Below, one piece after another: positions 1-8,267 of a DNA stretch of 64,000 bases. Source of the stretch: Achromobacter mucicolens (GTDB lineage: Bacteria > Pseudomonadota > Gammaproteobacteria > Burkholderiales > Burkholderiaceae_B); contig NZ_CADIJP010000004.1 of assembly GCF_902859725.1 (NCBI RefSeq), positions 186,001 through 250,000 on the forward strand. Reading direction: 5' to 3'. The number at the start of each line of letters is the position of its first letter. Position 1 is the stretch's first letter. A program made the translations under genes and the position numbers. Under the pieces are notes generated by a model that had not been told where the DNA came from, did no database searches, and saw only the letters and a list, made by a program, of their open reading frames with translations.

Positions 1-474
1 CTTTTCCACGAACATCCATTCCCGCACCTTGCGCCCGGCGGCCGCGTAATCGCGCTCCTCATCCAAGAGGCGCGTCAGCGTGGCTCGCATCTCGGCGCGC
101 GCCGCGTCCAGCTCGGCTTGCAGCGTTTCCAGCAAGCCGGCGTCATCGCGCGCATCATCCAGCATCTCGCGCCAGGTCATCTGCTGCATCAGAAAGGCCG
201 CGTCCATGGACGTGTTGCTTTCCGTCTGTAGGTCCACGCCCGCCTGCTCGCACAGGTAGCGCGCCCGCAGCAGCGGATCCTTCAACTCGCGATATGCCTC
301 GTTGGCGCGGGCGGCCCACTGCATCGCCACGCGCCGCTCCGCAGGGCTGGCCGTCGCGAACCGGTCGGGGTGAACCTTCGCGGCGACGCTGCGCCAGGCG
401 TGTTCAAGCGCCTGGCCGTCCAGGTCGAATCGTGCCGGCAAGCCAAACAGGCTGAAGTGATCGTCACCAGCCAA
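1..474 (-). CDS. hscB: Fe-S cluster co-chaperone HscB, C-terminus cut by window edge
   Basis: J-domain co-chaperone that hands IscU to the HscA ATPase for Fe-S cluster transfer. Reading from a TTG start at 474, the 158 visible codons begin MAGDDHFSLFGLP and contain the J-domain HPDR motif near residues 35-38, then the C-terminal helical IscU-binding region ending at MFVEK. Family members are about 170 residues, so only some ten residues lie outside the window. No ATG precedes the conserved DHFSLFGLP block in frame, so TTG is the best start; it lies three bases after the iscA stop, which implies translational coupling in the isc operon. Identity is clear; the start codon is inferred. Confidence 0.93.
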   Translation of the reverse strand, partial: MAGDDHFSLFGLPARFDLDGQALEHAWRSVAAKVHPDRFATASPAERRVAMQWAARANEAYRELKDPLLRARYLCEQAGVDLQTESNTSMDAAFLMQQMTWREMLDDARDDAGLLETLQAELDAARAEMRATLTRLLDEERDYAAAGRKVREWMFVEK

Positions 475-477
475 GAC

Positions 478-801
478 TTACACCGTGAACGACTCGCCGC
501 AGCCGCAGGTCGCCTTCTCGTTGGGGTTGCGGAACTTGAAGCCTTCGTTCAGACCTTCGCGGGCGTAGTCCAGCTCCGTGCCATCGAGATAGGAAAGGCT
601 CTTGGGGTCAATGAAGACCTTCACGCCAAAACTCTCGAAGACAACATCTTCCGCCTCGACTTCGTCGACATACTCCAACTTGTAGGCCATGCCGGAACAG
701 CCCGTCGTCCTAACGCCGAGCCGCAAGCCGATACCCTTTCCGCGCTTCTGCAAGTAGCGGCCGATATGGGTGGCAGCCTGTTGGGTCAGGGTAACGGACA
801 T
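478..801 (-). CDS. iscA: Iron-sulfur cluster assembly protein IscA
   Basis: A-type Fe-S carrier of 107 residues that delivers clusters to target proteins. The three ligand cysteines are present in the classical arrangement: C35 in TTGCSGMAY and C99/C101 in the C-terminal CGCGESF. The ATG at 801 is chosen because the protein then begins [10 protein letters not shown] as in the family; a longer in-frame extension would run into iscU. It sits two bases after the iscU stop and is followed directly by hscB, so it is part of the iscRSUA-hscB operon. Assignment is firm. Confidence 0.97.
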   Translation of the reverse strand: MSVTLTQQAATHIGRYLQKRGKGIGLRLGVRTTGCSGMAYKLEYVDEVEAEDVVFESFGVKVFIDPKSLSYLDGTELDYAREGLNEGFKFRNPNEKATCGCGESFTV

Positions 802-803
802 GA

Positions 804-1208
804 TCAGCCCGCCACAGCTTCGGCAGTGGCCGAATGCTTTTCTTTGTAGTTCTGCACCGCGGCCTTGATCGCGTCTTCGGCCAGAATGGAACAGTGCACC
901 TTCACCGGCGGCAGGGCCAACTCTTCGGCGATCTGCGTGTTGCGGATGCTCATCGCTTGATCCAGCGTCTTGCCCTTGACCCATTCGGTCACGAGCGAGC
1001 TGGACGCGATGGCCGAGCCACAGCCGTAGGTCTTGAAGCGCGCGTCTTCGATCACGCCGGCTTCGTTCACCTTGATCTGCAGCTTCATGACGTCGCCACA
1101 GGCCGGCGCGCCGACCATGCCGGTGCCCACCGAGTCGTCCGACTTGTCGAACGAACCGACGTTGCGGGGATTTTCGTAGTGATCCAGAACTTTGGTGCTG
1201 TAAGACAT
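804..1208 (-). CDS. iscU: Fe-S cluster scaffold protein IscU
   Basis: Scaffold (134 residues) on which IscS-derived sulfur and iron are assembled into a [2Fe-2S] cluster. The three conserved cysteines are visible: C37 in ACGDVMK, C63 in [11 protein letters not shown] and C106 in HCSILAEDA. The N-terminus [18 protein letters not shown] is typical. It follows iscS by 33 bases and precedes iscA by two bases. The C-terminal tail (SATAEAVAG) is slightly longer than in E. coli and not conserved. Assignment is firm. Confidence 0.97.
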   Translation of the reverse strand: MSYSTKVLDHYENPRNVGSFDKSDDSVGTGMVGAPACGDVMKLQIKVNEAGVIEDARFKTYGCGSAIASSSLVTEWVKGKTLDQAMSIRNTQIAEELALPPVKVHCSILAEDAIKAAVQNYKEKHSATAEAVAG

Positions 1209-1241
1209 GTTAATTCTCCACGTATTTCGAGGCGCGGGCGC

Positions 1242-2453
1242 TTAGTGCGCGGCCCACTGCACGGTGTTCAAGTCGATGCCTTCCTTGGCCATTTCCCACA
1301 GCGGCGACATATCGCGCAGCTTGCCAACCCGGCTCTTGATCAGTTCGACCGCAAAATCCACTTCCTTTTCGGTCGTGAAACGACCCAGCGTGAAACGGAT
1401 CGAGCTGTGCGCCAACTCATCGTTGCGGCCAAGAGCGCGCAGCACGTACGAGGGCTCCAGGCTGGCCGAGGTGCAGGCCGAACCGCTGGACACCGCCAGT
1501 TCCTTGATCGCCATGATCAGGGACTCGCCTTCGACGTAATTGAAGCTGACGTTCAGGTTGTGCGGCACGCGCTGGTCCATGTCGCCGTTGAGGTAGACCT
1601 CTTCGATTTCCGACAGCCCCTTCCAGAGGCGGTCGCGCAGCATGCGGATGCGCTCGTTCTCGGTGCCCATTTCTTCGCGGGCCAGACGGAACGCTTCGCC
1701 CATGCCGACGATCTGGTGCGTTGCCAGCGTGCCTGAGCGGAAACCGCGCTCATGGCCACCGCCGTGCATCTGCGCTTCGATGCGGATACGCGGCTTGCGG
1801 CGCACATACAGCGCACCGATGCCCTTCGGGCCGTAAGTCTTGTGGGCCGAGAACGACATCAAGTCGACCTTCAGCTTTTGCAGATCGATTTCCACCTTGC
1901 CGGTCGCCTGAGCGGCGTCCACATGGAAGATGATGCCCTTTTCGCGGCAGATTTCGCCCAGCGCTTCCACGTCCTGGATCACGCCGATTTCGTTGTTCAC
2001 CATCATCACCGACACCAGCACGGTGTCAGGGCGCAGCGCAGCCTTGAACACATCCAGGTCGATCAGGCCGTTGTCCTTGACGTTCAAGTATGTGACTTCG
2101 AAGCCTTGGCGTTCCAGTTCACGACAGGTGTCGAGCACAGCCTTGTGCTCAGTCTTGACCGTGATGATGTGCTTGCCGCGTTCGGCGTAGAAGTTCGCGG
2201 CGCCCTTGATGGCCAGGTTGTTGGATTCGGTGGCGCCGGAGGTCCAGACGATTTCGCGCGGGTCGGCATTGACCAGCTTGGCGACTTCTTCGCGAGCGCG
2301 TTCGACGGCCTCTTCGGACTCCCAGCCAAACGCGTGGCTGCGCGAGGCCGGGTTGCCAAAGTTTTCGTACAGCCAGGGCACCATGGCGTCGACGACACGG
2401 GGGTCGACAGGCGTCGTGGCCGAATAATCCAGATAGATCGGACGGGTGGTCAT
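1242..2453 (-). CDS. iscS: Cysteine desulfurase IscS
   Basis: PLP-dependent cysteine desulfurase (403 residues) that donates sulfur to IscU and to tRNA thiolation enzymes. The PLP lysine is K205 in [12 protein letters not shown], and the catalytic persulfide cysteine is C327 in [15 protein letters not shown], on the long mobile loop that marks group I (IscS/NifS) rather than SufS. The protein ends TVQWAAH, close to the typical IscS C-terminus that contacts IscU. It begins 21 bases after the iscR stop, so it is cotranscribed with the regulator. Confidence 0.97.
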   Translation of the reverse strand: MTTRPIYLDYSATTPVDPRVVDAMVPWLYENFGNPASRSHAFGWESEEAVERAREEVAKLVNADPREIVWTSGATESNNLAIKGAANFYAERGKHIITVKTEHKAVLDTCRELERQGFEVTYLNVKDNGLIDLDVFKAALRPDTVLVSVMMVNNEIGVIQDVEALGEICREKGIIFHVDAAQATGKVEIDLQKLKVDLMSFSAHKTYGPKGIGALYVRRKPRIRIEAQMHGGGHERGFRSGTLATHQIVGMGEAFRLAREEMGTENERIRMLRDRLWKGLSEIEEVYLNGDMDQRVPHNLNVSFNYVEGESLIMAIKELAVSSGSACTSASLEPSYVLRALGRNDELAHSSIRFTLGRFTTEKEVDFAVELIKSRVGKLRDMSPLWEMAKEGIDLNTVQWAAH

Positions 2454-2474
2454 TTCTACAACTCCTGATGCTTC

Positions 2475-3014
2475 TTATACGGTGGCGTTGGCAGCCACAG
2501 TCGTGGTCGGGGCGTTGGCGGCCGTAGCGCCTCCCACCCGGTTCACACGCACTGCGCAGGCCTGCGCTTGATTGGTGGCTTCCTGCAGTTGGCGCACACG
2601 CTGCTGATCAACGAGATCCTGCAGGGACACCGAATCCAGGTAATCCACCATCTTGCGATTCAACGTCGCCCAGAGTTCGTGCGTCATGCACTTGCCCGGC
2701 TTGCCGTCGTTGCCGCTCGTACAGTCCCGCTTGCCACCACAGCTGGTCGCATCCAGCGGTTCGTCGACGGCGAAGATGATGTCCGCGACCGTCACATTGC
2801 GCGCCAGACGCGCAAGCGAATAACCGCCGCCCGGGCCGCGGACACTGTCCACGAGCTCGTGACGGCGGAGCTTGCCGAAAAGCTGTTCAAGATACGAAAG
2901 CGAAATATTCTGACGCTGGCTGATGGCCGCAAGAGTGACCGGACCGCTATGCTGCCGCATAGCCAGGTCGATCATGGCAGTCACGGCGAAACGCCCTTTG
3001 GTAGTTAGCCGCAT
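2475..3014 (-). CDS. iscR: Fe-S cluster-sensing transcriptional regulator IscR
   Basis: Rrf2-family winged-helix regulator of 179 residues that represses its own operon when loaded with [2Fe-2S]. The start at 3014 gives the family N-terminus MRLTTKGRFAVTAM, with a ribosome site in the preceding AGGGAA; upstream in-frame ATG codons are ignored. Cluster ligands are C92, C98 and C109 followed by H112. In the E. coli protein the third cysteine is six residues after the second; here it is eleven, because of a five-residue insertion. The C-terminus is an alanine/threonine-rich tail. Two IscR-type boxes lie just upstream, consistent with autoregulation. Confidence 0.95.
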   Translation of the reverse strand: MRLTTKGRFAVTAMIDLAMRQHSGPVTLAAISQRQNISLSYLEQLFGKLRRHELVDSVRGPGGGYSLARLARNVTVADIIFAVDEPLDATSCGGKRDCTSGNDGKPGKCMTHELWATLNRKMVDYLDSVSLQDLVDQQRVRQLQEATNQAQACAVRVNRVGGATAANAPTTTVAANATV

Positions 3015-3064
3015 GGTGAATTCCCTGTGATTCCGGCAGTGGCCGCCAGCGAATCCAGCGGTCA

Positions 3065-3089
3065 ATACCCGAGTAATTGGCTCAAGTAT
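3065..3089 (-). promoter_or_regulatory. Predicted IscR type 1 box overlapping the isc -10
   Basis: On the minus strand the 25-mer starts ATACTTGAG and ends CTCGGGTAT around an AT-rich centre, matching the half-sites of the known type 1 IscR consensus (ATASYYGACT...AGTCRRSTAT). It overlaps a good -10 hexamer TATACT at 3085-3090, which is how [2Fe-2S]-IscR blocks the isc promoter in E. coli. Motif seen directly; binding is inferred. Confidence 0.75.
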
Positions 3090-3094
3090 AGCCT

Positions 3095-3119
3095 ATTCCC
3101 GACTAATTTGGTATGGCTC
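3095..3119 (-). promoter_or_regulatory. Second predicted IscR box in the isc -35 region
   Basis: On the minus strand the proximal half reads AATTAGTCGGGAAT, a near-perfect match to the right half of the type 1 IscR consensus, while the distal half (GAGCCATACC) is weaker. It lies 30 bp, about three helical turns, from the first box, so both would face the same side of the DNA. It covers the position expected for the -35 element, where no good TTGACA is seen. Confidence 0.6.
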
Positions 3120-3127
3120 CGGGCTAC

Positions 3128-3154
3128 AAAAAACCGCGCATCTGCGCGGTTTTT
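3128..3154 (-). terminator. Rho-independent terminator of the phosphatase gene
   Basis: GC-rich stem CCGCGC/GCGCGG with a four-base loop, flanked by A6 on one side and T5 on the other, so it could act in both directions. It lies between the phosphatase stop and the isc promoter and insulates the two minus-strand units. Confidence 0.85.
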
Positions 3155-3206
3155 CACTGCCTTATACCTGAAGAGCCGCTCTGCGAGCGGCTCCACGACC
3201 ATGCAA

Positions 3207-3695
3207 TCAGGCAGCCTGGTACTGGGTAGCGCGCTTGCGAACCAATTCGAGGACGCCCTGACAGGCATCTTCCAGGTAATCCAGAACCTTGCCGAAGCCG
3301 TCGGCGCCGCCGTAGTAAGGATCAGGCACGGTGGCTTCTTCGAATTCATTGGCGAAGCGCATCAGCAGCATCAGCTTGTGCTGGTATGCCTTGGGGCATT
3401 GCTGCTGCATGGCGGACAGATTGTCCCAGTCCATGGCGAGGATAAGATCGAAGTCACGGAAGTCTTCCGCGGTGACCTGACGCGCCTCGCAGTGAGTGAT
3501 CTCGTAGCCGCGCTTGCGAGCTGCAGCCTGCGCCCGGGCATCAGGCGCCTCGCCAATATGAAACGCGTGCGTGCCCGCGGAGTCGATGCGAACGACATCG
3601 CTCAAACCCGCGTCATTCACCAAATGGCGAAACACGCCCTCTGCGCTCGGCGAGCGACAGATATTGCCCATGCAAACGAAAAGTACCTTGGTCAT
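3207..3695 (-). CDS. Low molecular weight protein-tyrosine phosphatase
   Basis: Cytoplasmic phosphatase of 162 residues. The P-loop CX5R is visible at C8-R14 (VCMGNICRSP), and the general acid aspartate is in the DPYYGG motif near residue 125. The ATG at 3695 is preferred; another ATG directly before it at 3698 would add one methionine. It stands alone between its own terminator and a 250-base upstream gap, not in an exopolysaccharide (wzb/wzc) cluster, so its substrate is unknown. Family assignment is firm; physiological role is not. Confidence 0.93.
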   Translation of the reverse strand: MTKVLFVCMGNICRSPSAEGVFRHLVNDAGLSDVVRIDSAGTHAFHIGEAPDARAQAAARKRGYEITHCEARQVTAEDFRDFDLILAMDWDNLSAMQQQCPKAYQHKLMLLMRFANEFEEATVPDPYYGGADGFGKVLDYLEDACQGVLELVRKRATQYQAA

Positions 3696-3823
3696 CATGG
3701 AAGCAAGTGTGCGGGAAAACCCGAGATAAGGCAAGCTTTTTTTGCGCCCGCGCAATTGACGCAGCGCAAATCAGAGGCCGGCATAACCACAACAAAATCA
3801 TGGGCTTGCAAGCTTATATTGAG

Positions 3824-3867
3824 GTAACCATTGAGATGCAAACCGCGCAAAATTCCCGAATGGTTAC
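3824..3867. repeat. 9-bp perfect inverted repeat upstream of the phosphatase gene
   Basis: GTAACCATT at 3824-3832 and its exact complement AATGGTTAC at 3859-3867, 26 bases apart, in the AT-richer gap between uvrB and the phosphatase. A perfect 10-bp palindrome GCTTGCAAGC lies nearby at 3804-3813. They could be regulator sites for the phosphatase promoter; no known motif is recognised. Confidence 0.5.
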
Positions 3868-3948
3868 ACCATGATTGCAACGCACCACTTTTTGCAGCTA
3901 TTCAGGATACAGTAAGCGTACGGACATGAACTGAAACATATATAGCCC

Positions 3949-6015
3949 CTACACCGCCCCGTCGAGCAGCACCCGCTGCTTGAGCGCATTGAGCGAATCC
4001 CGCGCCGCGGCCGCCTGCTCGAATTCGAGGTTGCGCGCGTGATCCATCATCAGCTTTTCCAGACGCTTGATCTCGCGCGCCAGCGCCTTTTCGTCCTTCA
4101 GCAGTTCGGCGGGCACTGCGGCCTCCAGCGTGTCGTGCTGGGCGGGCGCCACGATGCCGTCGATCAACTCGCGCACTGCCTTCTGCACACCGCGAGCGGT
4201 GATGCCGTTGTCAAGGTTGAATTGCAGCTGTTTGGTGCGCCGGCGGGCGGTTTCATCCATGGCGCGCTTCATCGAGTCCGTGATCCGGTCGGCATAGAGG
4301 ATCGCGTGACCATTGAGGTTGCGCGCCGCGCGGCCGATGGTCTGGATCAGGCTGCGCTCCGAACGCAGAAAGCCTTCCTTGTCGGCATCCAGGATGGCCA
4401 CGAGCGACACTTCGGGAATGTCCAGCCCTTCGCGCAGCAGGTTGATGCCCACCAGCACGTCGAACGTGCCCAGACGCAAGTCGCGCAGGATTTCGACGCG
4501 CTCGACCGTATCGATGTCGGAGTGCAGGTAGCGCACCTTCACGCCATGCTCGCTCAGGAAGTCGGTCAGGTCTTCGGCCATGCGCTTGGTGAGCGTCGTG
4601 ACAAGCACGCGATCTCCTTGCGTGACACGCGCCTTGATCTGTCCGAGCAGATCGTCCACCTGCGTGCGGGCGGGCAGCACCTGCACGAGCGGATCGACCA
4701 GCCCCGTGGGGCGCACCACCTGCTCCACGACGTTGTCCGCATGTTCTTGTTCGTACGCGGCCGGCGTTGCCGAAACGAACACGCATTGGCGCATCCGCGC
4801 TTCGAACTCTTCGAGCTTGAGCGGGCGGTTGTCCAACGCCGACGGCAGACGAAAGCCGTACTGCACCAGCGTCTCCTTGCGCGACCGGTCTCCGCGATAC
4901 ATGGCGCTGAGCTGGCCGATGGTCACGTGGCTTTCATCGATGAACATCAGCGCGTCGGACGGCAGGTAGTCGATCAAGGTCGGCGGCGGCTCACCCGGCG
5001 CGGCGCCTGACAGATGGCGCGAGTAGTTCTCGATGCCCTTGCAGAATCCCAGCTCCTGCAGCATTTCCAGATCGAAGCGGGTACGCTGCTCCAGACGCTG
5101 CGCCTCGACCAGATGGCCGTCGTCGACGAAGCGCTTGACGCGTTCGCGCAGTTCTTCCTTGATGGTTTCGATGGCCCGCAGCACGGTGTCGCGCGGCGTC
5201 ACATAGTGCGAACCGGGATAGACGGTGAAGCGCGGCAGCTTCTGGCGGATACGGCCCGTCAGTGGGTCAAACAATTCCAGGCTTTCGATTTCGTCGTCGA
5301 ACAACGTCACGCGCAATGCGAGCTCGGCGCTTTCCGCCGGGAAGATATCGATGGTCTCGCCGCGCACGCGGAACACCCCACGCGTGAACTCCGCATCGTT
5401 GCGGGTGTACTGCATGGCAACCAGACGCGCGAGAATCTCGCGCCGGGCGATCTGATCGCCGGAGCGCAGGATCAGCACCATCGCGTGATAGTCGCCGGGG
5501 TTGCCGATACCGTAAATGCACGACACCGTGCCCACGATGATCGTGTCACGGCGCTCGAGCAGGCTCTTGGTGGCCGACAGCCGCATCTGCTCGATGTGTT
5601 CATTGATAGACGAATCCTTCTCAATGAACAGATCGCGCGTCGGCACGTAGGCCTCGGGCTGGTAGTAGTCGTAGTAAGAAACGAAATACTCGACCGCATT
5701 CTTCGGGAAGAACTCGCGCATTTCGGCGTAGAGCTGCGCGGCCAGCGTCTTGTTGGGCGCAAGCACCAGCGCCGGGCGGCCCATGCGCGCAATGACGTTG
5801 GCCATGGTGTAGGTCTTGCCCGACCCGGTCACCCCCAGAAGCGTCTGGTACATGAGGCCGTCTTCGACACCCTGGGTCAGCCCTGCGATGGCCGTGGGCT
5901 GGTCCCCCGCCGGCGGATAGGGTTGGTAAAGATGAAAGGGGCTGTCAGGGAAATCGACGAATCCCGGACCTGCGGCGGGAGCCCCCGCGCTCGGGTCTAT
6001 TGCGCTCTTAGGCAT
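3949..6015 (-). CDS. uvrB: Excinuclease ABC subunit B
   Basis: DNA-damage verification helicase of nucleotide excision repair (688 residues). Visible features in order: Walker [11 protein letters not shown] near residue 50, the tyrosine-rich beta-hairpin [12 protein letters not shown] near 100, the FIDESH Walker B near 345, helicase motifs in the second RecA domain, and a C-terminal UVR motif ([14 protein letters not shown]) that binds UvrC. The ATG at 6015 gives MPKSAIDPS. An in-frame open extension continues antisense through the next gene but is not coding. It diverges from the aminotransferase gene over 75 bases, and I see no LexA box in that gap. Confidence 0.97.
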   Translation of the reverse strand: MPKSAIDPSAGAPAAGPGFVDFPDSPFHLYQPYPPAGDQPTAIAGLTQGVEDGLMYQTLLGVTGSGKTYTMANVIARMGRPALVLAPNKTLAAQLYAEMREFFPKNAVEYFVSYYDYYQPEAYVPTRDLFIEKDSSINEHIEQMRLSATKSLLERRDTIIVGTVSCIYGIGNPGDYHAMVLILRSGDQIARREILARLVAMQYTRNDAEFTRGVFRVRGETIDIFPAESAELALRVTLFDDEIESLELFDPLTGRIRQKLPRFTVYPGSHYVTPRDTVLRAIETIKEELRERVKRFVDDGHLVEAQRLEQRTRFDLEMLQELGFCKGIENYSRHLSGAAPGEPPPTLIDYLPSDALMFIDESHVTIGQLSAMYRGDRSRKETLVQYGFRLPSALDNRPLKLEEFEARMRQCVFVSATPAAYEQEHADNVVEQVVRPTGLVDPLVQVLPARTQVDDLLGQIKARVTQGDRVLVTTLTKRMAEDLTDFLSEHGVKVRYLHSDIDTVERVEILRDLRLGTFDVLVGINLLREGLDIPEVSLVAILDADKEGFLRSERSLIQTIGRAARNLNGHAILYADRITDSMKRAMDETARRRTKQLQFNLDNGITARGVQKAVRELIDGIVAPAQHDTLEAAVPAELLKDEKALAREIKRLEKLMMDHARNLEFEQAAAARDSLNALKQRVLLDGAV

Positions 6016-6090
6016 GCTAGACTGTTCCAGGGTAAACCCCCCATTATCCACAGCACTTCGTACTGCGTCCACCCACCTCATCAGAGTCCC

Positions 6091-7290
6091 ATGAGCACCC
6101 TTTTCGATTCCGTCGAGCTCGCGCCGCGCGACCCCATTCTTGGTCTGAACGAACAATACAACGCGGATACCCGCCCCGGTAAAGTGAACCTGGGTGTGGG
6201 CGTGTATTACGATGATCAGGGACGGATCCCGCTCCTGGGCGCTGTGCGCAAGGCCGAAACCGCCCGCATCGAAGCCGCTGCCGCCCGCGGCTATCTGCCG
6301 ATCGAAGGCATTGCCGGTTACAACGCCGGAGCGCAGGCCCTGCTTCTGGGCAAGGACTCCGCGCTGGCCGCCGCCGGTCGCGTGCTGACCACGCAAGCCC
6401 TGGGCGGCACCGGCGCCCTGAAGATCGGCGCTGACTTCCTGCGCCAGCTGTTGCCGGGCTCGAAGGTGCTGATCAGCGATCCCAGCTGGGAAAACCACCG
6501 CGCGCTGTTCGAACGCGCCGGCTTTGAAGTCGGCACGTACGCCTACTACGACGCCGCCACCCGTGGCCTGAACTTCGAAGCCATGCTGGCCGACCTGAAG
6601 GCCGCGCCCGCCAAGACCATCGTCGTGCTGCACGCATGCTGCCACAACCCCACCGGCGCTGACCCCACCGCCGACCAGTGGAAGCAGATCGCCGCCGTCG
6701 TGAAGGAAAACAACCTGGTCCCGTTCCTGGACATCGCCTACCAAGGGTTCGGCGATGGCCTGAAGGAAGACGCCGCCGTCGTGCGCCTGTTCGCCGACAT
6801 GGACATGACCATGTTCATCAGCTCGTCGTTCTCGAAGTCGTTCTCGCTGTACGGCGAGCGCGTCGGCGCGCTGACCGTTGTCGCCGGCAGCAAGGACGAA
6901 GCCACGCGCGTGCTGAGCCAGCTCAAGCGCGTCATCCGCACCAACTACTCCAACCCGCCCACGCACGGCGGCACGGTCGTCTCGACGGTGCTGAACACGC
7001 CCGAGCTGTTTGCCCTGTGGGAAGAAGAACTGGCCGGCATGCGTGATCGCATCCGCCTGATGCGTGCTCAACTGGTCGACAAGATCAAGGAACACGGCGG
7101 CAAGCAGGACTTCAGCTTCGTGCTCAAGCAGCGCGGCATGTTCTCGTACTCGGGCCTGTCCGCCGCCCAGGTGGACCGCCTGCGTGAAGAACACGGCGTC
7201 TACGCCGTGTCCAGCGGCCGCATCTGCGTGGCCGCGCTGAACAGCGGCAACATCGACAAGGTGGCAGCCGGCATCGCAGCCGTGCTGTAA
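6091..7290 (+). CDS. tyrB: Aromatic amino acid / aspartate aminotransferase
   Basis: Class I PLP aminotransferase of 399 residues that interconverts tyrosine, phenylalanine or aspartate with their 2-oxo acids using glutamate/2-oxoglutarate. The PLP lysine is K249 in [17 protein letters not shown], and the substrate-carboxylate motif NPPTHGG and the early NLGVGVY segment place it in subgroup I-alpha with AspC/TyrB. I cannot separate aspartate from aromatic specificity by eye; the symbol follows Bordetella practice. It is monocistronic, divergent from uvrB, and ended by a strong terminator. Confidence 0.9.
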   Translation: MSTLFDSVELAPRDPILGLNEQYNADTRPGKVNLGVGVYYDDQGRIPLLGAVRKAETARIEAAAARGYLPIEGIAGYNAGAQALLLGKDSALAAAGRVLTTQALGGTGALKIGADFLRQLLPGSKVLISDPSWENHRALFERAGFEVGTYAYYDAATRGLNFEAMLADLKAAPAKTIVVLHACCHNPTGADPTADQWKQIAAVVKENNLVPFLDIAYQGFGDGLKEDAAVVRLFADMDMTMFISSSFSKSFSLYGERVGALTVVAGSKDEATRVLSQLKRVIRTNYSNPPTHGGTVVSTVLNTPELFALWEEELAGMRDRIRLMRAQLVDKIKEHGGKQDFSFVLKQRGMFSYSGLSAAQVDRLREEHGVYAVSSGRICVAALNSGNIDKVAAGIAAVL

Positions 7291-7322
7291 ATCAAGTCGG
7301 CAGTGCGCCGTCAGCAGTCAGA

Positions 7323-7348
7323 ACGGGACCTTCGGGTCCCGTTTTTGT
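7323..7348 (+). terminator. Terminator of the aminotransferase gene
   Basis: Eight-base stem ACGGGACC/GGTCCCGT closed by a stable TTCG tetraloop and followed by a run of T. It separates the aminotransferase from lexA. Confidence 0.9.
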
Positions 7349-7397
7349 TGGCATCGTGCCCCGCTTGCTTTTTTGCGCTGCGTCCCCCAGAATGGCG

Positions 7398-7413
7398 CTG
7401 TATATATGTACAG
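7398..7413 (+). promoter_or_regulatory. LexA operator (SOS box) of lexA
   Basis: CTGTATATATGTACAG fits the gamma/beta-proteobacterial SOS consensus CTGT-N8-ACAG exactly, with an alternating AT core. It lies 23 bases before the lexA start, as expected for autorepression. It is the only convincing SOS box I see in the window. Confidence 0.92.
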
Positions 7414-7436
7414 TCCGCTCACACCGGATCATCGCC

Positions 7437-8087
7437 ATGGCCAGCAAACTCACGGATCGCCAACAACAAATCCTGGACCTTATCAGGCAAACGGTCGCGC
7501 GCACCGGCTTTCCGCCGACCCGCGCCGAAATTGCCCAGGCCTTGGGTTTTCGCTCTCCCAACGCCGCAGAAGACCACCTCAAGGCGTTGGCACGCAAGGG
7601 CGCCATCGAGCTCACGGCTGGCGCCTCACGCGGAATCCGGCTCAAAGATGCCGCCGCCGCGCCGGTGCAATCGTCGCTTCCCATCCCCGCCCTCGCCCAG
7701 CTTCTGCTGCCGCTGGTCGGCCGCGTGGCAGCTGGCAGCCCCATCCTTGCAGCCGAGCACGTCGAGCGCGAAGTTGGCGTGGACCCCAGCCTTTTCGCCC
7801 AAGCCCCCGACTACCTGCTCAAGGTGCGCGGCATGAGCATGCGCGACGCTGGCATCCTCGAAGGCGATCTTCTGGCCGTCAAGAAGGCGTCCGAAGCGCG
7901 CAACGGCCAGATCGTGGTGGCCCGCCTGGGCGACGACGTCACGGTCAAGCGGCTCCAACGCCAGAACGGCCATATCGAACTGCTGCCTGAAAACCCCGAC
8001 TTCGAAACAATCGTGGTCAAGGCCGATCAGGAATTTGCGCTGGAAGGCATTGCGGTGGGTCTCATCCGCACTCAAGCGCTGCACTAG
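7437..8087 (+). CDS. lexA: SOS response repressor LexA
   Basis: Repressor and self-cleaving protease of 216 residues. The N-terminal winged helix covers about residues 1-70 ([25 protein letters not shown] recognition helix). The cleavage site is A99-G100 in RVAAGSPI, the nucleophile is S134 in RGMSMRDAG and the general base is K171; the spacings 35 and 37 equal those of E. coli LexA. The ATG at 7437 is chosen for [10 protein letters not shown]; upstream in-frame codons lie inside the operator. It is autoregulated through the box at 7398-7413 and followed by its own terminator. Confidence 0.97.
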   Translation: MASKLTDRQQQILDLIRQTVARTGFPPTRAEIAQALGFRSPNAAEDHLKALARKGAIELTAGASRGIRLKDAAAAPVQSSLPIPALAQLLLPLVGRVAAGSPILAAEHVEREVGVDPSLFAQAPDYLLKVRGMSMRDAGILEGDLLAVKKASEARNGQIVVARLGDDVTVKRLQRQNGHIELLPENPDFETIVVKADQEFALEGIAVGLIRTQALH

Positions 8088-8108
8088 GCTGCAGCCCTCT
8101 GGCGGGCG

Positions 8109-8118
8109 CCCCCCCCCC
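8109..8118 (+). repeat. Homopolymeric C10 tract in the lexA 3' region
   Basis: Ten consecutive C between the lexA stop and its terminator. Poly-C tracts in Bordetella can switch fimbrial promoters by slippage, but here the tract is downstream of lexA and of no start codon, so a switching role is unlikely. Confidence 0.9.
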
Positions 8119-8156
8119 ACCCCGCCCAAACTGGTAGGCAAGCTCACCAAAAAGAA

Positions 8157-8184
8157 AACCCCGCTCATGAAAGCGGGGTTTTTT
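8157..8184 (+). terminator. Terminator of lexA
   Basis: Stem AACCCCGCT/AGCGGGGTT with a six-base loop, followed by T4 and preceded by A-rich sequence. It lies between the convergent lexA and lon genes and may serve both. Confidence 0.88.
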
Positions 8185-8267
8185 GCTTTCGGGCGTCAAC
8201 AAGACCTGGTGACGCCTTTCGGCTTCGGGCACCCTCTTTCGAGGGCGCCCCGGCGTTCAAGACGCCA

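Noticed and set aside
6016-6090. SOS box for uvrB
   Set aside because: The only CTG in this gap (GACTGTTCCAGG) has no CAG at the right distance.
6016-7194. An N-terminal extension of the uvrB frame through the aminotransferase gene
   Set aside because: The extension is antisense to a certain gene and has no family sequence; UvrB homology begins at the ATG at 6015.
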